This document shows positions 1 through 12,100 of a DNA stretch of 64,000 nucleotides, in pieces. The stretch lies in assembly GCA_963921425.1 (NCBI GenBank), contig OY992840.1, positions 126,501 to 190,500 on the forward strand. The letters run 5' to 3'. Origin of the DNA: Dryas octopetala. Taxonomy: Eukaryota > Streptophyta > Magnoliopsida > Rosales > Rosaceae. A model generated the notes under the pieces. That model was not told the DNA's origin, searched no databases, and worked only from the letters and a program-made list of their open reading frames with translations. The first letter of the stretch is position 1. Every line of letters starts with the position of its first letter. Made by a program: the position numbers and the translations under genes.

Positions 1-390
1 TTTTTTTTTTTTTTTTTTCTTTTTCTTTCCTTCCTGTGACTCTCTCTTCTTCCCTTTCATTTCTCTCTTCTAGTCCCAGTCACATCTAATCTTCCTTTTT
101 CCTTCTTTTCCTCTCCCTCCTCGAACTCCCTCTCTTCCTCCTTTTCCTCTCCCTCCTCGAACTCCCTCTTTTCCTCCTCTCCTCCCCGATCTTTTCTCCC
201 TAGCTTCTCTTGGGCCGCCAAGATCTAGCCAGATTTGGCTGGGTTTGTGCAATTAAGTGAGCAAAGGAAGACAGAGAGAGGAAAAAATTGATGGGTTTGT
301 GCTGAGCGAAATTTCTGAAATTTCGACGAAATCTTGACGAATATGTGATAAGATTTCCATACCCCCCAAAAACAAAATTTTATTCCTTGG
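1..390. mobile_element. Right end of a hAT-like element related to the one at 5143, with a polypyrimidine tract
   Basis: The first 240 bases are almost pure pyrimidine on the plus strand and contain an imperfect duplication (about 106-142 and 143-180). From about 300 the sequence has the GAAATTTC/CGAAAT-type motifs that fill the element at 5143-6842. It ends near 390 with AAAATTTTATTCCTTGG, close to that element's right terminus (AAATTTAATTCCTTTG). I infer the right end of a related nonautonomous element whose left end lies outside the window. No TSD can be tested. Confidence 0.4.
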
Positions 391-391
391 G

Positions 392-685
392 TATATGATG
401 GTCTGGGCCTCTTACTAGCGTTGTTGATCATCCCTAGCAGCATGCTCTCGACCTTATTCTGGGTCAAAAATTGCTCCATTCCTGGTTGTTCTTTCCACTA
501 ATCCTTAGGCCTTTGGTTTTGTCTAGGCTGGCCTCGTTGTTGTTGACCTCTTAATGGCAAGTCATTTCTTTAGGCCGTTATCGGCGGCCTGATTATCTGT
601 GTGAGAATAGGCTGGGGCACCTCATTATAACCCAAGACCCAATCATTTTGGGGAATGATTCCTTGTGATTGTTGTTGGGCTGAGG
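392..685 (-). pseudogene. Degenerate retrotransposon gag fragment, downstream part
   Basis: On the minus strand this continues the gag-like sequence of 3290-3808 after the solo LTR is removed; the flanks meet at the CAATA duplication. It is rich in Gln, Asn and Pro codons and ends in a short open stretch containing MEQFLTQNKVESMLLGMINN, which has the look of a gag tail. In-frame stops make it a relic. The lineage is not clear beyond a probable LTR retrotransposon. It is cut off on the left by the hAT-like end near 390. Confidence 0.35.
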
Positions 686-690
686 CAATA

Positions 691-3284
691 TGTTAGACCA
701 GGAAATTTCCAAATTTATTTTGGAATTTTTCCTTATTTTCTAAAATTTTTATAGAATTTATTTGTTAGAAAATTTAATTTTTCCACCTTGAGCTTTAATT
801 GTTTGACTAACTTTGACTAGGGTTTTGACCCAAGTTAGACCTTTAAAAGGTAGTACTTTTACTCACAAACCCAATGGTGCAAGTCTCGTATTATTCCGAG
901 TCCGAGAGATTATTTTATGAATTTCCCAAATTTTCTTTTTCTTTAAAGCATTTTATCTTAGTTTGTGGAGCTTGAAATTTCTGAAAGTTTTCTAAGGGCA
1001 AATTGGTAATTTGACCTCATAGTTAATTAGTACTAGTCAGTACGAGTCCGTAGTATTTTTCGGGGTATTTTTCTAAGTCCCGAGCTATTTTTTATTAATG
1101 TTTGAAGTTGAGGAATATAGGAAAAAGAAAATAAAATAGGAAATCACCAGATCGCGCCACGTGGCACGATCTGGAGCGTCCATCGCTGCATGGCAGCAAG
1201 ATCTGATGGCTGCATGTGCAGCCAAGTGTCAGTGCACACGCCACGTGTCACTTTCTCATTGGTCCAAGTTGTGAAAGTTGACTTTGAGTCAACCCAGTCA
1301 ACTCGGATGAGTCAACCAAGTTGACTCACTCTCTCTCCCTATAAATAGAGGTGCACACTCAGCTGGTTCTTCATCCTATCTCAGCTCACGCTTCCCAAGA
1401 GAGAGCTTATCTGTCCTCTCTCTTCTTCAATCTTGTTTTGAGTTTATCTTGAATTCTAAAGCTCCGATCAACGATCTGATTTCACCTACGCGATCGTGGC
1501 GACGAGCTCTACAATTCTAGTAGTGTGAAGGCTATGTTTTGGTGAAGTTTTCAAAAAATCATTTCTGAGCTCCATAGGTAATTTCTTGATCCCTGTCGAA
1601 CTTCTGCTAAAATTTTTGTTAAATTAATATCTTGTTAATTAGGCTCTTTTAATCTTGTTACTTAGCAAGTCTAGTAGTACCGAGACTTTGCCCATGGGAA
1701 GTCTTCAACAGGTATACCCTTAACCCAGCTTATTTAATCTGCTGTTATTTAAGTTGTGGTTATAGACGAAACGCCATTTAAACTGTTGTTATCAAATGAA
1801 CTTAATAAATATTGAGGTCATATCAGTGGTAACCAAATAACGTGATGACTAAGGTCAGTCCATGAGCATACAGGCGTTGGGTACTTAGGCAGAGCTCCCT
1901 CAGTTTCCCCATGCACTGACCTGGTCACGTTGTAGATTCATATCTGATCAACCTCCTCGACAATAAATTAAAATAGATATAGAAACCACACGGTCTGACA
2001 TGACTGTTTACCTCGGGGTGCAAGGTCATGTCGAATTAAGAATTCAGAGAAGCTTAGCAGTTACGCTAGTGTCAAACCTCTGAATTATACCTGGTCTTAA
2101 CAGATAAGGTCATCGATTTACGTAAAGACCGTTTTTAAAACCAGTTGTTGTCAAACTAGAAACTCCACTTACCTAAAAGAGATCATTGCGATGTGGCAAA
2201 TTGTGATTTGTACTCGAGAACAGGCAAAAGCTTTGGACGCTAGGTAGGGGGACAACACACTCTGACTAGTGGATTTCCTGCATGTACTATATAATAAATA
2301 CTGTGTGATAAAGATACATGTTTTTTATTAGCATATCTGCTTGGTTTTATGATGATGAGAATGATGATTGTTATGCATATTCTCGTGAGATTGTTATTGT
2401 GTTTGACTTGAGAGTGAAAGGTCCCTTACGGTAGCCCCTGGGTTTCGATCCCCAAAACCTCATGAGGGGTTGTACGGACGGACTGGTCGATTGTTCTTCT
2501 TGGGAGGCCAGTCTAGGCGGTATAACCATGAAATGACCACTTTCGCTACCCTATTCCGGTCAAATAACTGCATGGCTTTGTTATATTTTTGTGAGAGGGT
2601 AGTTAGCCCTAATGGCTGGTCAACAGGTATGATTCTGAACTTGGGCCCGGAAAACTGTATTTTGAAAACTGTATGAGCATGCTACTAGTTTTACAAAGCT
2701 TGATAACTAGTTTGTGTTGTGCATTTGATTTTAAATTATCTCAAACTATTTTTCAAACCTAGAAAGGAGTTCCCTGAGAGGGAGCAATGAACGTATGTGA
2801 TGCTCACCCCTACATTGTTGTTTTTCTCCCTTTTAGGTGCTGCGCGTGTGGACTTTGACGGCCTCGATTAAGGGGGTGGTGGTGCGGTCTCGAGCTTGTC
2901 AACTCCTGTGGTCATGTTTAGTCAGTATATTTCCTTAGGCAGGTCTTTGGTGACCTTTTACTATCTTTATATACCCTTGGTCATATCCTGTATATACACT
3001 GAGTCCTTGGATTGTCTGTTTTGAATTATCGAGTCTATGTAAACAGTTTCTTTGAAGTTACTCTAAATAATAGTAGCTCTGAGGGTTGGTTTAATTATGA
3101 ATTAATTATTTCTATATTTTCCGCTGCAAACTCAAGAACTCTGATCCAACCCATTTTACTAAACCAAAAGGCTTAACCTATTTTGTCAAAACTTGGGATT
3201 ATAACACCGGGGGATTGGTTGTTATAGTCTCAGGTATTCTCAAGATAGGTGCCTCTGTTACATACCCGGGTTTTGGGCGTGACA
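691..3284 (+). mobile_element. Solo LTR of a Ty3/gypsy element (2594 bp)
   Basis: The segment starts TGTTAGACC and ends GGGCGTGACA, so it has TG...CA ends. It is flanked by perfect 5 bp duplications CAATA at 686-690 and 3285-3289. No coding sequence for gag or pol lies inside, so it is a solo LTR left by unequal LTR recombination. A TATA box (CCCTATAAATAG) at 1340 fits a plus-strand promoter. The great length and the terminal GGGCGTGACA resemble Tekay/Del-type gypsy LTRs, but that clade assignment is tentative. It interrupts a minus-strand gag relic. Confidence 0.85.
1278..1347 (+). promoter_or_regulatory. Solo-LTR promoter: five W-box cores and a TATA box
   Basis: Five TTGAC/GTCAA cores occur at 1278, 1288, 1297, 1311 and 1321, followed by TATAAATA at 1340. 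TTGAC is the core of the W-box bound by WRKY factors, so the LTR may have been stress- or pathogen-inducible. The motif positions are read directly; the function is inferred. Confidence 0.5.
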
Positions 3285-3289
3285 CAATA

Positions 3290-3808
3290 AGTGGTACAAA
3301 TGGAGCCAGCGGCAACGGGGTCAGGTATATCGCCAGGATTTGCTACGCAGAAGGTGTCCCGGGCTGGGCAGGTTGTGGTTCGGCATGAGCAGCTTGGTCG
3401 TTAACTTGGGGCGCAAATCCAAAAACCTGGCCATTCCCTTGTAGTGTGGCATTGGCATGTGCTCTTGCATATGAAGGCACATATACCGGCACATTTCTCT
3501 ATTGTGGCGCTGGCTGAACCTGTTGGGTCTGCAGGTTTTGCATAGCTAATGGCTATTGTGGCGAGGCCGGCACAACCTATGGAATCCAGGCCAGTATGCA
3601 GCTGGGTCATCATATGGATGGCCTGAGTAAGACCCTAGATCGACTAGGTACTTTCCTCCATCATAATCCTCATGTTGCGGAAATGGTCATCCATATTCCC
3701 CTCCATCCTCTCGTTCATAGCCCTGACTTCATGCACCTGCCGAAGAGCGAGGGCCCCTTGAAGATGTTGGTTCATGCCAACATCTTGGCCTTCTTCAACT
3801 TCCGCCAT
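3290..3808 (-). pseudogene. Degenerate retrotransposon gag fragment, upstream part
   Basis: On the minus strand an ATG near 3808 opens a gag-like reading (MAEVEEGQDVG..., then a charged helical stretch with RAMNERMEGNMDDHFRNM). It soon meets stops and continues as Gln/Pro/Ala-rich sequence up to the solo LTR at 3289. Both flanks of the LTR belong to the same reading direction. A Ty3/gypsy element of unknown clade is the simplest source. There are no zinc-knuckle, protease or pol motifs in the window. Confidence 0.4.
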
Positions 3809-4048
3809 GATATGTCCTTTCGACTCAGGTCTTCCGTTCTGTGACTCAGCGATTTGGTGCAAACGGTCAAGCGTTAGTCCTCTTTTCAAAATCTCTCGTA
3901 ATACACGTCTTGCAAAGGCGTGACGTGTCTCAACCATACATAAACAAAAACATTTGCTTAATTTGAGCGTGCCAATCTGTTTTAACAACAAAATTCTCGG
4001 TAAACATGTCAAATTGAAAGTAGTTGAGATGTTTGGATTCTTTTTTAA

Positions 4049-7000
4049 TATGCAGGCATGCCACCGGCCATGGTAGATCCCTAAGCCGGGAGGTTATGAA
4101 TAATGGCCTTGCGACCCAAGATTGACTTCTATTCAAACGGATGTCCGGATGAGAGAAAACCAAACTCGACCTGAATTCTTTCTATGCCTGAATTGACTCA
4201 AGACTTCACTATGCACTTGACACCCTAGCTCTGTGTGTGTTTGTAGAAAGAAACAATGGACATTGGTCAGGATGATGAACGAGATGTACATGTTCAAGAT
4301 GATACTCGTAAGAAACTGTAGTCCTAACCACAAATCTCATATTTGACCATTTGTGGATAAACACAGAAAATAAATGAAAGCAACTATCAAAATATATCTA
4401 AATGATTTTGATGGAATGCTTAAAGATGGTAAATGAAGTAATAATTGCATAAACGAAAACTTTAAATGAAGTAAATGCTTAAAGATGGAAAGGAAATAAC
4501 TAAATGAACTAAAAGTAAAGATTTATAGGTTGTCAATATTGGGATCTGGACCCAACAATCACAAACTTAAATAAAATAAAGGCCTTTTGCAAGATCACAT
4601 GAGCAATCAAAAGATAGGTATAAAAAGAGAATGCAATTTCATTAAATATTTGAGGGTGAGACCCAAGGCAACAGATGGTGACAACTGTAAGTAAATAAAA
4701 AGACAAGAAAAACAATAAATAAATTAGAATAAAACCAAATCCGAGGTACATAATAGCTACCTAGTGGTTTTTTGGGAAATTACAAGTCTAAAAAAGGAAT
4801 AAGCAGTGAAGAACAGTGAAAAGTGGAAAAGAACAGTGCACAAAAATGTAAATGTGAATGCTTTTAATCTGAAAATAGGAATCTAGTTTTTTTTTTTTTT
4901 TTTCTCTGTCTAGGAGGCGATCCTTTGTACTAAAGCCATAACTTCCTTTTTATACTGTTAGGGTTTCATCTTTTGAAAAACCCTAAGGGACACATGTGTG
5001 GACCAAAGAAAAGGTGACCTAAGCCTGCTAATGTAAGCCCTTAGAGCTGGAAATGAGTTGTCATGGCCTGGTCACATACCTTAAAGATTGTTTTAGTCAT
5101 CCTTATCTATTAAAGAAGTTCAGGCCGAAAAGTGGTTTGATGCAAGGTATTAAATTTCGTTTTTTTTTTGTTTCGAAATCAAAACACATGTTTAACAATT
5201 TTTCGTGAAGATTTCGTCGAAATGTTCAAAATTTTCAAAATTTCGGCGAAATTTACCTAAATTTATCAAAATTTATCGAAATTTATCAAAATTATCGAAA
5301 TTTTCCTATTTTCTATTTTCTTCAACTTCAGAAATTCACCAAAAATAGCTCGAGACTCCAAATAATTCACATTGATGAGCACTAATTTCCTATGACCTCA
5401 AAATAGTCAAATTGCTTTTAAAAAAATTATGAAAAATCCTACTCTCATAATTTAATTCTAAAAAAAAAAAAAAATTGCCAAATTCTTGAATTTTCATTTT
5501 CTAAAATTCATTTCCACACAACTAAGCTGTAGAACTACAACCAAAGGTCTAAGTTAGTTAAAATAAACTTAAAGAAATTTATAATTCCTTTAAACAAACC
5601 TTAAAACAAGTTTGAAAATTTTAAATAACAAAATTACCATAAGCCAGGGTATTAAATTTCTTTTTTTTTTTTTTTGTTCTGAAATCGAAACATATGTTTA
5701 ACAATTTTTCATGAAGATTTTGCCGAAATTGTCAAAATTTTGAAATTTCAGCGACATTTATCGAAATTTTCCTATTTTCTATTTTCTCCAACTTCAGAAA
5801 TTCACTAAGAATAGCTCGAGACTCCAAATAATTCACCGAAAAATTCTACAGACTCGTATTGATGAGCACTAATTTCCTATGACCTCAAAATAGTCAAATT
5901 GCTTTTAAAAAAATTATGAAAAATCCTACTCTCATAATTTAATTCTAAAAAAAAAAAAAATCGCCAAATTCTTGAATTTTCATTTTCTAAAATTCATTTC
6001 CACACAACTAAGCTGTAAAACCACAACCAAAGGTCTAAGTTTGTTAAAATAAACTTAAAGAAATTTCTAATTCCTTTAAGCAAACCTTAAAACAAGTTTG
6101 AAAAATTTAAGTAACAAAATTACCATAAGCCAAAATTTGGGTTGTTTCACTCAGTGAAGATAATGCTTGGCTGGGTGAGAGGCATGGGAAAAACTGAAGG
6201 AAAGAATAAAAAAAATAAACAAAAAAAAAAGACTGAAGAGAGAGACACGGGAAAAAAAAGTAAAGAAAGAAAAACAAAACAAAAAAAGGAAGGGGGGGTT
6301 TGGGGCCTTTGGACAATTGGAAAGAAAAAAAAAATTTGAGATTCGTTTAGTTATTTTAAAACTTAAACTCTAATACATTTCTATATAAAAAGATAATTAA
6401 AAGTATCCTAAAACCTAATATCCTAAAGAATATAGAGTATATAGGGTTTAATGTATAAATTATAGAGTATAAAGAGTATTAGGGTCTATAGAGTATTATG
6501 ATTTAGATTTTAGTGTATAATTAAATTATACAGTATAAAGAATATACTAAAGTTATTTATTCATTATACTAATTTTATTTAACAGTATATGCTCCAGCGC
6601 GCATTATATTCACCTTATATTACATGAAACCTAAAATATAATTTGGTTTCTTCAATGTTTTTCATCAATTTAGTAGATAATATGTTAAATAAATATATGG
6701 TAAAGTTTCATTAAAAATTTCCGTATTTTGATAGTAATTTCCGTCATTTCCATCTAATTTTTGTCGAAATTTAAAAATCTTTGAAATTTTCATCGAAATT
6801 TCAGTCGAAATTTCCATCGAAATTCGAAATTTAATTCCTTTGTTAGATGTTCCGGCCCTAAACTCCTTTCTTTTTTCAGTGGTCATTTAATAAAATTTGT
6901 CTAGTCGGTAGGGCTTTTGATTTTTTTGAAAAAGCATTTTTCGGCCGAGAAATATGTTTCTCAGTCGTAGCAAAAATGTCACTTTAACTTTTTGTTGACT

Positions 7001-7300
7001 TGCCAAGCCACGTGGCAATTTTAGGTGTTGCAATGCGAGATGCGTGGCAAAAATTTGGAGGGGTACCAACAGGTGTTCCTCGTCGTAGGCTAGTGGCTAG
7101 TTAGTTTTCTGTTGTTGGGCCATTGGCCCGCCCTCTTACCAACAAAAAAAAGATGACACTCTCCCATACAGACTGCAGTCAATCATCGATCTCTAGAAAG
7201 CAAGATTCTATGGGGCCTTGGAAATGGTTATTAGTTTTTTCTTAGATGATTTTGCAAAAAATCAAAAAGCCTATCCATAACCACAAAGCATTCTTTGTAA
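4049..7300. repeat. Tandem repeat copy 1 (about 1.54 kb plus a 1.7 kb insertion)
   Basis: The copy begins TATGCAGGCATGCC, ends CATTCTTTGTAA, and abuts copy 2 (7301-8985) head to tail. Without the insertion at 5143-6842 the two copies are about 1545 and 1533 bp and differ by scattered substitutions. On the minus strand it holds a G-box-like CCACGTGGC (near 7010) and a TATA-like GTATAAAAAGG (near 4950), upstream of the gag relic. It may therefore be LTR plus leader of that element, duplicated in tandem. No clear TG...CA ends match the repeat edges, so its nature stays open. Confidence 0.75.
5143..6842. mobile_element. hAT-like nonautonomous DNA transposon (1.7 kb)
   Basis: The termini are inverted: left CAAGGTATTAAATTTCG, right (reverse complement) CAAAGGAATTAAATTTCG. 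They are flanked by TTTGATG (5136-5142) and TTAGATG (6843-6849), a 7-8 bp duplication with one mismatch. Repeat copy 2 preserves the empty site (near 8531), which proves insertion. The interior holds an internal direct duplication (about 5145-5640 and 5645-6130) and an AT-rich tail but no transposase. hAT is suggested by TSD length and TIR start; a related end lies at 390. Confidence 0.7.
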
Positions 7301-8985
7301 TATGCGGGCATGCCAACAGCCAGGGTAGATCCTTAAGCCGAGAGGTTATGAATAATGGCCTTGCGACCCGAGACTGACTTCTGTTTAAACAGATGTCCGG
7401 ATAAGAGAAAACCAAACTCGGCCTGAGTTCTTTTTATGCCTGAATTGACTCAGGACTTCACTGTGCACTCGACACCCTAGCTATGTGTGTGTTTGTAGAA
7501 AGAAACAGTGGACATTGGTCAGGATGATGAACGAGATGTGTTCAAGATGATACTCGTAAGAAATTGTAGTCCTAACCACAAATCTCATATTTGACCATTT
7601 GTGGATAAACAAGGAAAATAAATGAAAGCAACTATCAAAATATATCTAAATGATTTTGATGGAATGCTTAAAGATGGTAAATGAAGTAATAATTGCATAA
7701 ACGAAAACTTTAAATGAAGTAAATGCTTAAAGATGGAAAGGAAATAACTAAATGAACTAAAAGTAAAGATTTATTGGATGTCAATATTGGGATCTAGGCC
7801 CAACAATCACAAACTTAAATAAAATAAGAGAAGAACTTACCTGCATCCTAAGGGACGCCACCTGCTGTCCCCAGCCCCCCCTCTCTCTTTCTTTCTCTCT
7901 CTCTTTCTCTCTTCCTCTCTCTCTTGTGATACCACCTATCTCCTAACACGGGGATATGTAAGTTATTTTCATAAAATAAAGGCATTTTGCAAGATGACAT
8001 GAGCAATCAAAAGGTAGGTATAAAAAGAGAATGCAATTTCATTAAATATTTGGGGGTGAGACCCAAGGCAAACAGATGGTGACAACGGTAAGTAAATAAA
8101 AAGACAAGAAAAGATATAAATAAATTAGAATAAAACCAAATCTGAGGTACATAATAGCTACCTTGTGGTTTTTTGGGAAATTACAAGCCTAAAAAGGGAA
8201 TAAGCAGTGAAGAACAGTGAAAAGTGGGAAAGAACAGTGCATGAAAATGTAAATGTGAATGCTTTTAATTTGAAAATGGGAATCCAGTTTTTTTTTTTTT
8301 GTCTAGGAGGTGATCCTTTGTACTGAAGCCATAGCTTCCCTTTTATACTATTAGTGTTTCATCTTTTGAAAAACCCTAAAGGACACATGTGTGGACCAAA
8401 GAAAAGGTGACCTAAGCCTGTTAATGTAAGTCTTTAGAGCTGGAAATGAGTTCTCATGGCCTCGTCACAGACCTTAAAGATTCTTTTAGTCATCCTTATC
8501 TATTAAAGAAGTTCAGGCCGAAAAGTGGTTTGATGTTCCGGCCCTAAACTCCTTTCTTTTTTCAGTAATCATTTAATAGAATTTCTCCAGTCGGTAGGGC
8601 TTTTGATTTTTTTGAAAAAGCATTTTTCGGCCGAGAAATATGTTTCTCAGTCGTAGCGAAAATGTCACTTTAACTTTTTGTTGACTTGCCAAGCCACGTG
8701 GCAATTCTAGGTGTTGCAATGCGAGCTACGTGGCAAAAATTTGGAGGGGTACCAACAGGTGTTCCTCGTCGCAGGCTAGTGGCTAGTTAGTTTTCTACTG
8801 TTGGGCTTTGGCCCACCCTCTTACCAACCAAAAAAAGATGACACTCTCCCATACAGACTGCAGTCAATCATCGATCTCTAGAAAGCGAGATTCTATGGGG
8901 CCTTGGAAATGGTTATTAGTTTTTTCTTAGATGATTTTGCAAAAAATCAAAAAGCCTATCCATAACCACAATGCATTCTTTGTAA
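7301..8985. repeat. Tandem repeat copy 2 (about 1.54 kb)
   Basis: This is a head-to-tail duplicate of 4049-7300 and lacks the hAT-like insertion, so it shows the empty site. It carries its own 143 bp insertion (7828-7970). Its right edge (TTCTTTGTAA at 8985) abuts the 3' flank of the DUF547 gene. Confidence 0.75.
7828..7970. mobile_element. 143 bp Mutator-like MITE
   Basis: It is present only in repeat copy 2. It is flanked by a perfect 9 bp duplication ATAAAATAA (7819-7827 and 7971-7979), and copy 1 shows the uninterrupted site. The ends form a TIR: GAGAAGAACTTAC on the left against GAAAATAACTTAC (reverse complement of the right), 11 of 13 identical. A 9 bp TSD and a G-starting TIR fit a Mutator-like MITE. 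The interior is a CT-rich tract. Confidence 0.7.
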
Positions 8986-9169
8986 ATTTATACTTTATTG
9001 TGAACTGGAACAAAGTGATTCAATGATTCAATTTGAAGTGGATGGTGAAGATGCTGTACTTTCCACAATCTGTCTCTGTACACAATTAATATTTTCCCTT
9101 TTATTTGGTTCCCAAGATAAATAAACACTTCCTTGATCCTCTGCAACCACACAACTATGAGCTGATTAA
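8986..9169 (-). other. Probable 3' UTR and flank of the DUF547 gene
   Basis: AT-rich sequence directly after the stop codon of the gene on the minus strand, up to the repeat edge at 8985. No poly(A) signal can be assigned with certainty. Confidence 0.4.
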
Positions 9170-12100
9170 TTAGAAGGTTATTCTTACTTTGGCTAATTCC
9201 TCATGGATCACATACCGAAAGGTAGAACTTTGAGGTAGCCAGTGTATGTATTTGTCAAGCCTTCTGCGCATGCAGCTTCTGATCGCTTTCTTTGCAGTAT
9301 CTGAGAGACAATCATTTATTTCCTCCAAGAGCCCATGCATACTTAGTGACATGTCCTTTCCAAAGTAGTAAAGAATTTTTGGGAGGAAAATCTTTGTCTC
9401 CTGGTATGTGTAGACAGTAGCTTGAATGAATTCTTGTTTAGCAAGTTTCAGATCTTGAAATATACTATTCGCAGTGTATGCTCGAACCTACATCCAGTAA
9501 AGCATTGACACTTCAGACAAAACTAGAAACAGATGCATTAGAAAATTAAAGCCATAACTAATTCGTCATATCTAGCCATAGAGTTAAATAAAAATGTAAG
9601 TAATAAGTAATTTAAAGGAAAAAACGTTGATACCGCTGGGTCTGAGTATGCCCCTGAACATAGAGCAAAATGGACTAGTGGCTCAGGGTATTCTAAGGCG
9701 TATACATGTCTGATGCTCCCTGTCTTGAACTTCCTTCCTGAATGAAACAATGTTTGTAGCCACTGCATTTACATGGTATTAAGAAGGGCATTATAAAGTG
9801 AAATTGTGGAATGCTGGATAGGCATCAAATTAGCTTCATATGATGGTTACACAACATGCTATGACATCAAATCTCCTTACCTTTCACTGAAGCACAAGGG
9901 CACTAATTATGTTCTTAGTGCTGAGCCACTATAATGACATGCCATTCAGCTCTTCATAAGGATATCATAAGGCAGAGGATAATCAAAGTATCAAACACTT
10001 AGTTTGGTATTTCCAGAAAAGGAAGAGCATACAACATCTTTTAGGGTGAATAGGCATGCCATTTGAGTTTCTAGGGCGATCAATTCACAAAATTGTTTCA
10101 AAAGATCTCGATACACTTTATAGTGCTCAGATGCCAAATTTGGTCAAAAATGTAAAAGCACCACTAATTATGATCCTCAGATGCTTAATTTAGTCAAGAC
10201 TACAAAAGCACCAAACTTGCTCACTACTAGTGATCACAAAACCACACAACTGCCTTACGGGATGTGTTGAGAGTCATAAAGCACACAGGCCATATAATGT
10301 AAGTAGGGTTTCAGAGGACAGGGCATACCGGTGCTGAGTTGTGAGCTCGAATTCCTAAAATGGAGCTCTGTATGACATACGCATTTATACAATGTCCGCC
10401 TATGTTGTATGCTGCCTGAAAATGGGATTTTAAAAAACACAAGTGTGTCTACTGGTGAGTTCCATATGCTGAACATTCTAATAGTAGTATAGGATGCAAC
10501 AATTACCTTCAAAACTGAAGTACTTTTCACACGATTTTGAGTTCCATATGCCAGGTATGCCTGCAAAAAGAATCACATAAGCCTTGCCATACATGAATTT
10601 ACACCTATGGACAATATCTTCCAGCTGTTTCTCATTTTGTAATATCTCTGAATGAGGTAAGCAAATATCATACAATTTTTTTGACATTTTACATAGACCA
10701 ACCACGTAGAAAAGTAATTATAGTGTTACTAGAAAATCCCATTTTGCCATAATTACATGCCTATTGGACAAGTCAGTTTCAGAGTAAAAGTTTCCATTAT
10801 GAACTCAAGTTTTACTTTGGACAAAAAAGAAAAACGTTATAGTTTGAACATCTGGATTCATACATGCATCACCAAGGCATTGTGAATGTTAATCCAGAAC
10901 GCAAGCTTCTCCTCACGCTTCATCTTGAGAACGTCAACCTTCTCGAGATTTCGAACCAATGACCTATAGAAAATTGAAGCTTATCACATTTGACTGAATA
11001 TAACTCTGTGGAAGTTGTGAAATCTCAACCACAAAATATTTCCCCCCACTTTTCTTAAGTTTGTAATGATTAAACTAATCAAAATTTAATGCTAAAATAC
11101 ACGATCCAATCATGTAGTCAGCCAGGCTAGTTTCACAAATAGGAAAGCAAATAAAAAGTATGATATTGAGGTGCATGAACACCACCTGAAATTTTGTAGC
11201 ATTGTAGCAGCATAACTGAAGCCTTCGTCGTCCAAACATATCTTCAAAACTTCTATCATTGCAGCATATGATCCACTATTTTCTTTCAACCCTTGGTGAT
11301 GCATTGTAGCGTCCTCATTGCAATGTGGACTCCAACTATCACAAGGATTCTTAGAAGAAAATATACTTGAGGATGACCAGGACGAAGTAGGAGAAGCTGG
11401 CAGGCCTGCATGGGTTTGGGGATTGGCGAGTCTGCAATATATAGAAGAGATGCATCGTACAATATCTTCGGAAAGTTTATCCGGAGTATGAAGAGCACTA
11501 TCAATACAAGAATCACCAAGATGATCCGCTAGGCTCCGACGATGATAATCAACAATTCGATGGTCCTAAAAACGTGCAATGCAGATTATTGAAAAATCAT
11601 AGCTCGAATGGCATGTTCTAGAAACTGGGCATATTAAAATGGTAGGCATAATATTGTAGAAACCCCATTAGCCACACAAAAAGAAATGTAAATGCGTATG
11701 AGCATATTAATTTCTAAATCTAATCTACATTGGCAGGATATTTACCCTTTTAGATGGTACTTTAATGCTAGTGCCACTACTCCGATTATCTGAGCTGACC
11801 CGGAGATGTGCAGGGGAAGTTTGATCATGATGTACCAATCCACCGCTGTGCATTTGCAGCTCCAATATGGAACGTGATTGCTTGTGTACAACTTTTAATG
11901 GTGATCCTGTCTTAAATTGTAAATGGCTTTCTAGGGTACTTGGCAAGGCACATCCTTGAAAAGCTGTTCTGTATAGTGAAAGAAGATGACGTTCTAGATG
12001 GTTAATTTCAAGCTCAAGTGTGACAATCTCCTCCTTCAGCTCTGCAGAAGACTGTTTCAGAGCCCAAATGCCAAACTTAAAAATTAAAACAAACTAATGC

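Noticed and set aside
3766-3790. TTGGTTCATGCCAACA read as an inverted repeat regulatory site
   Set aside because: Lies within the coding part of the gag relic and is short enough to be chance.
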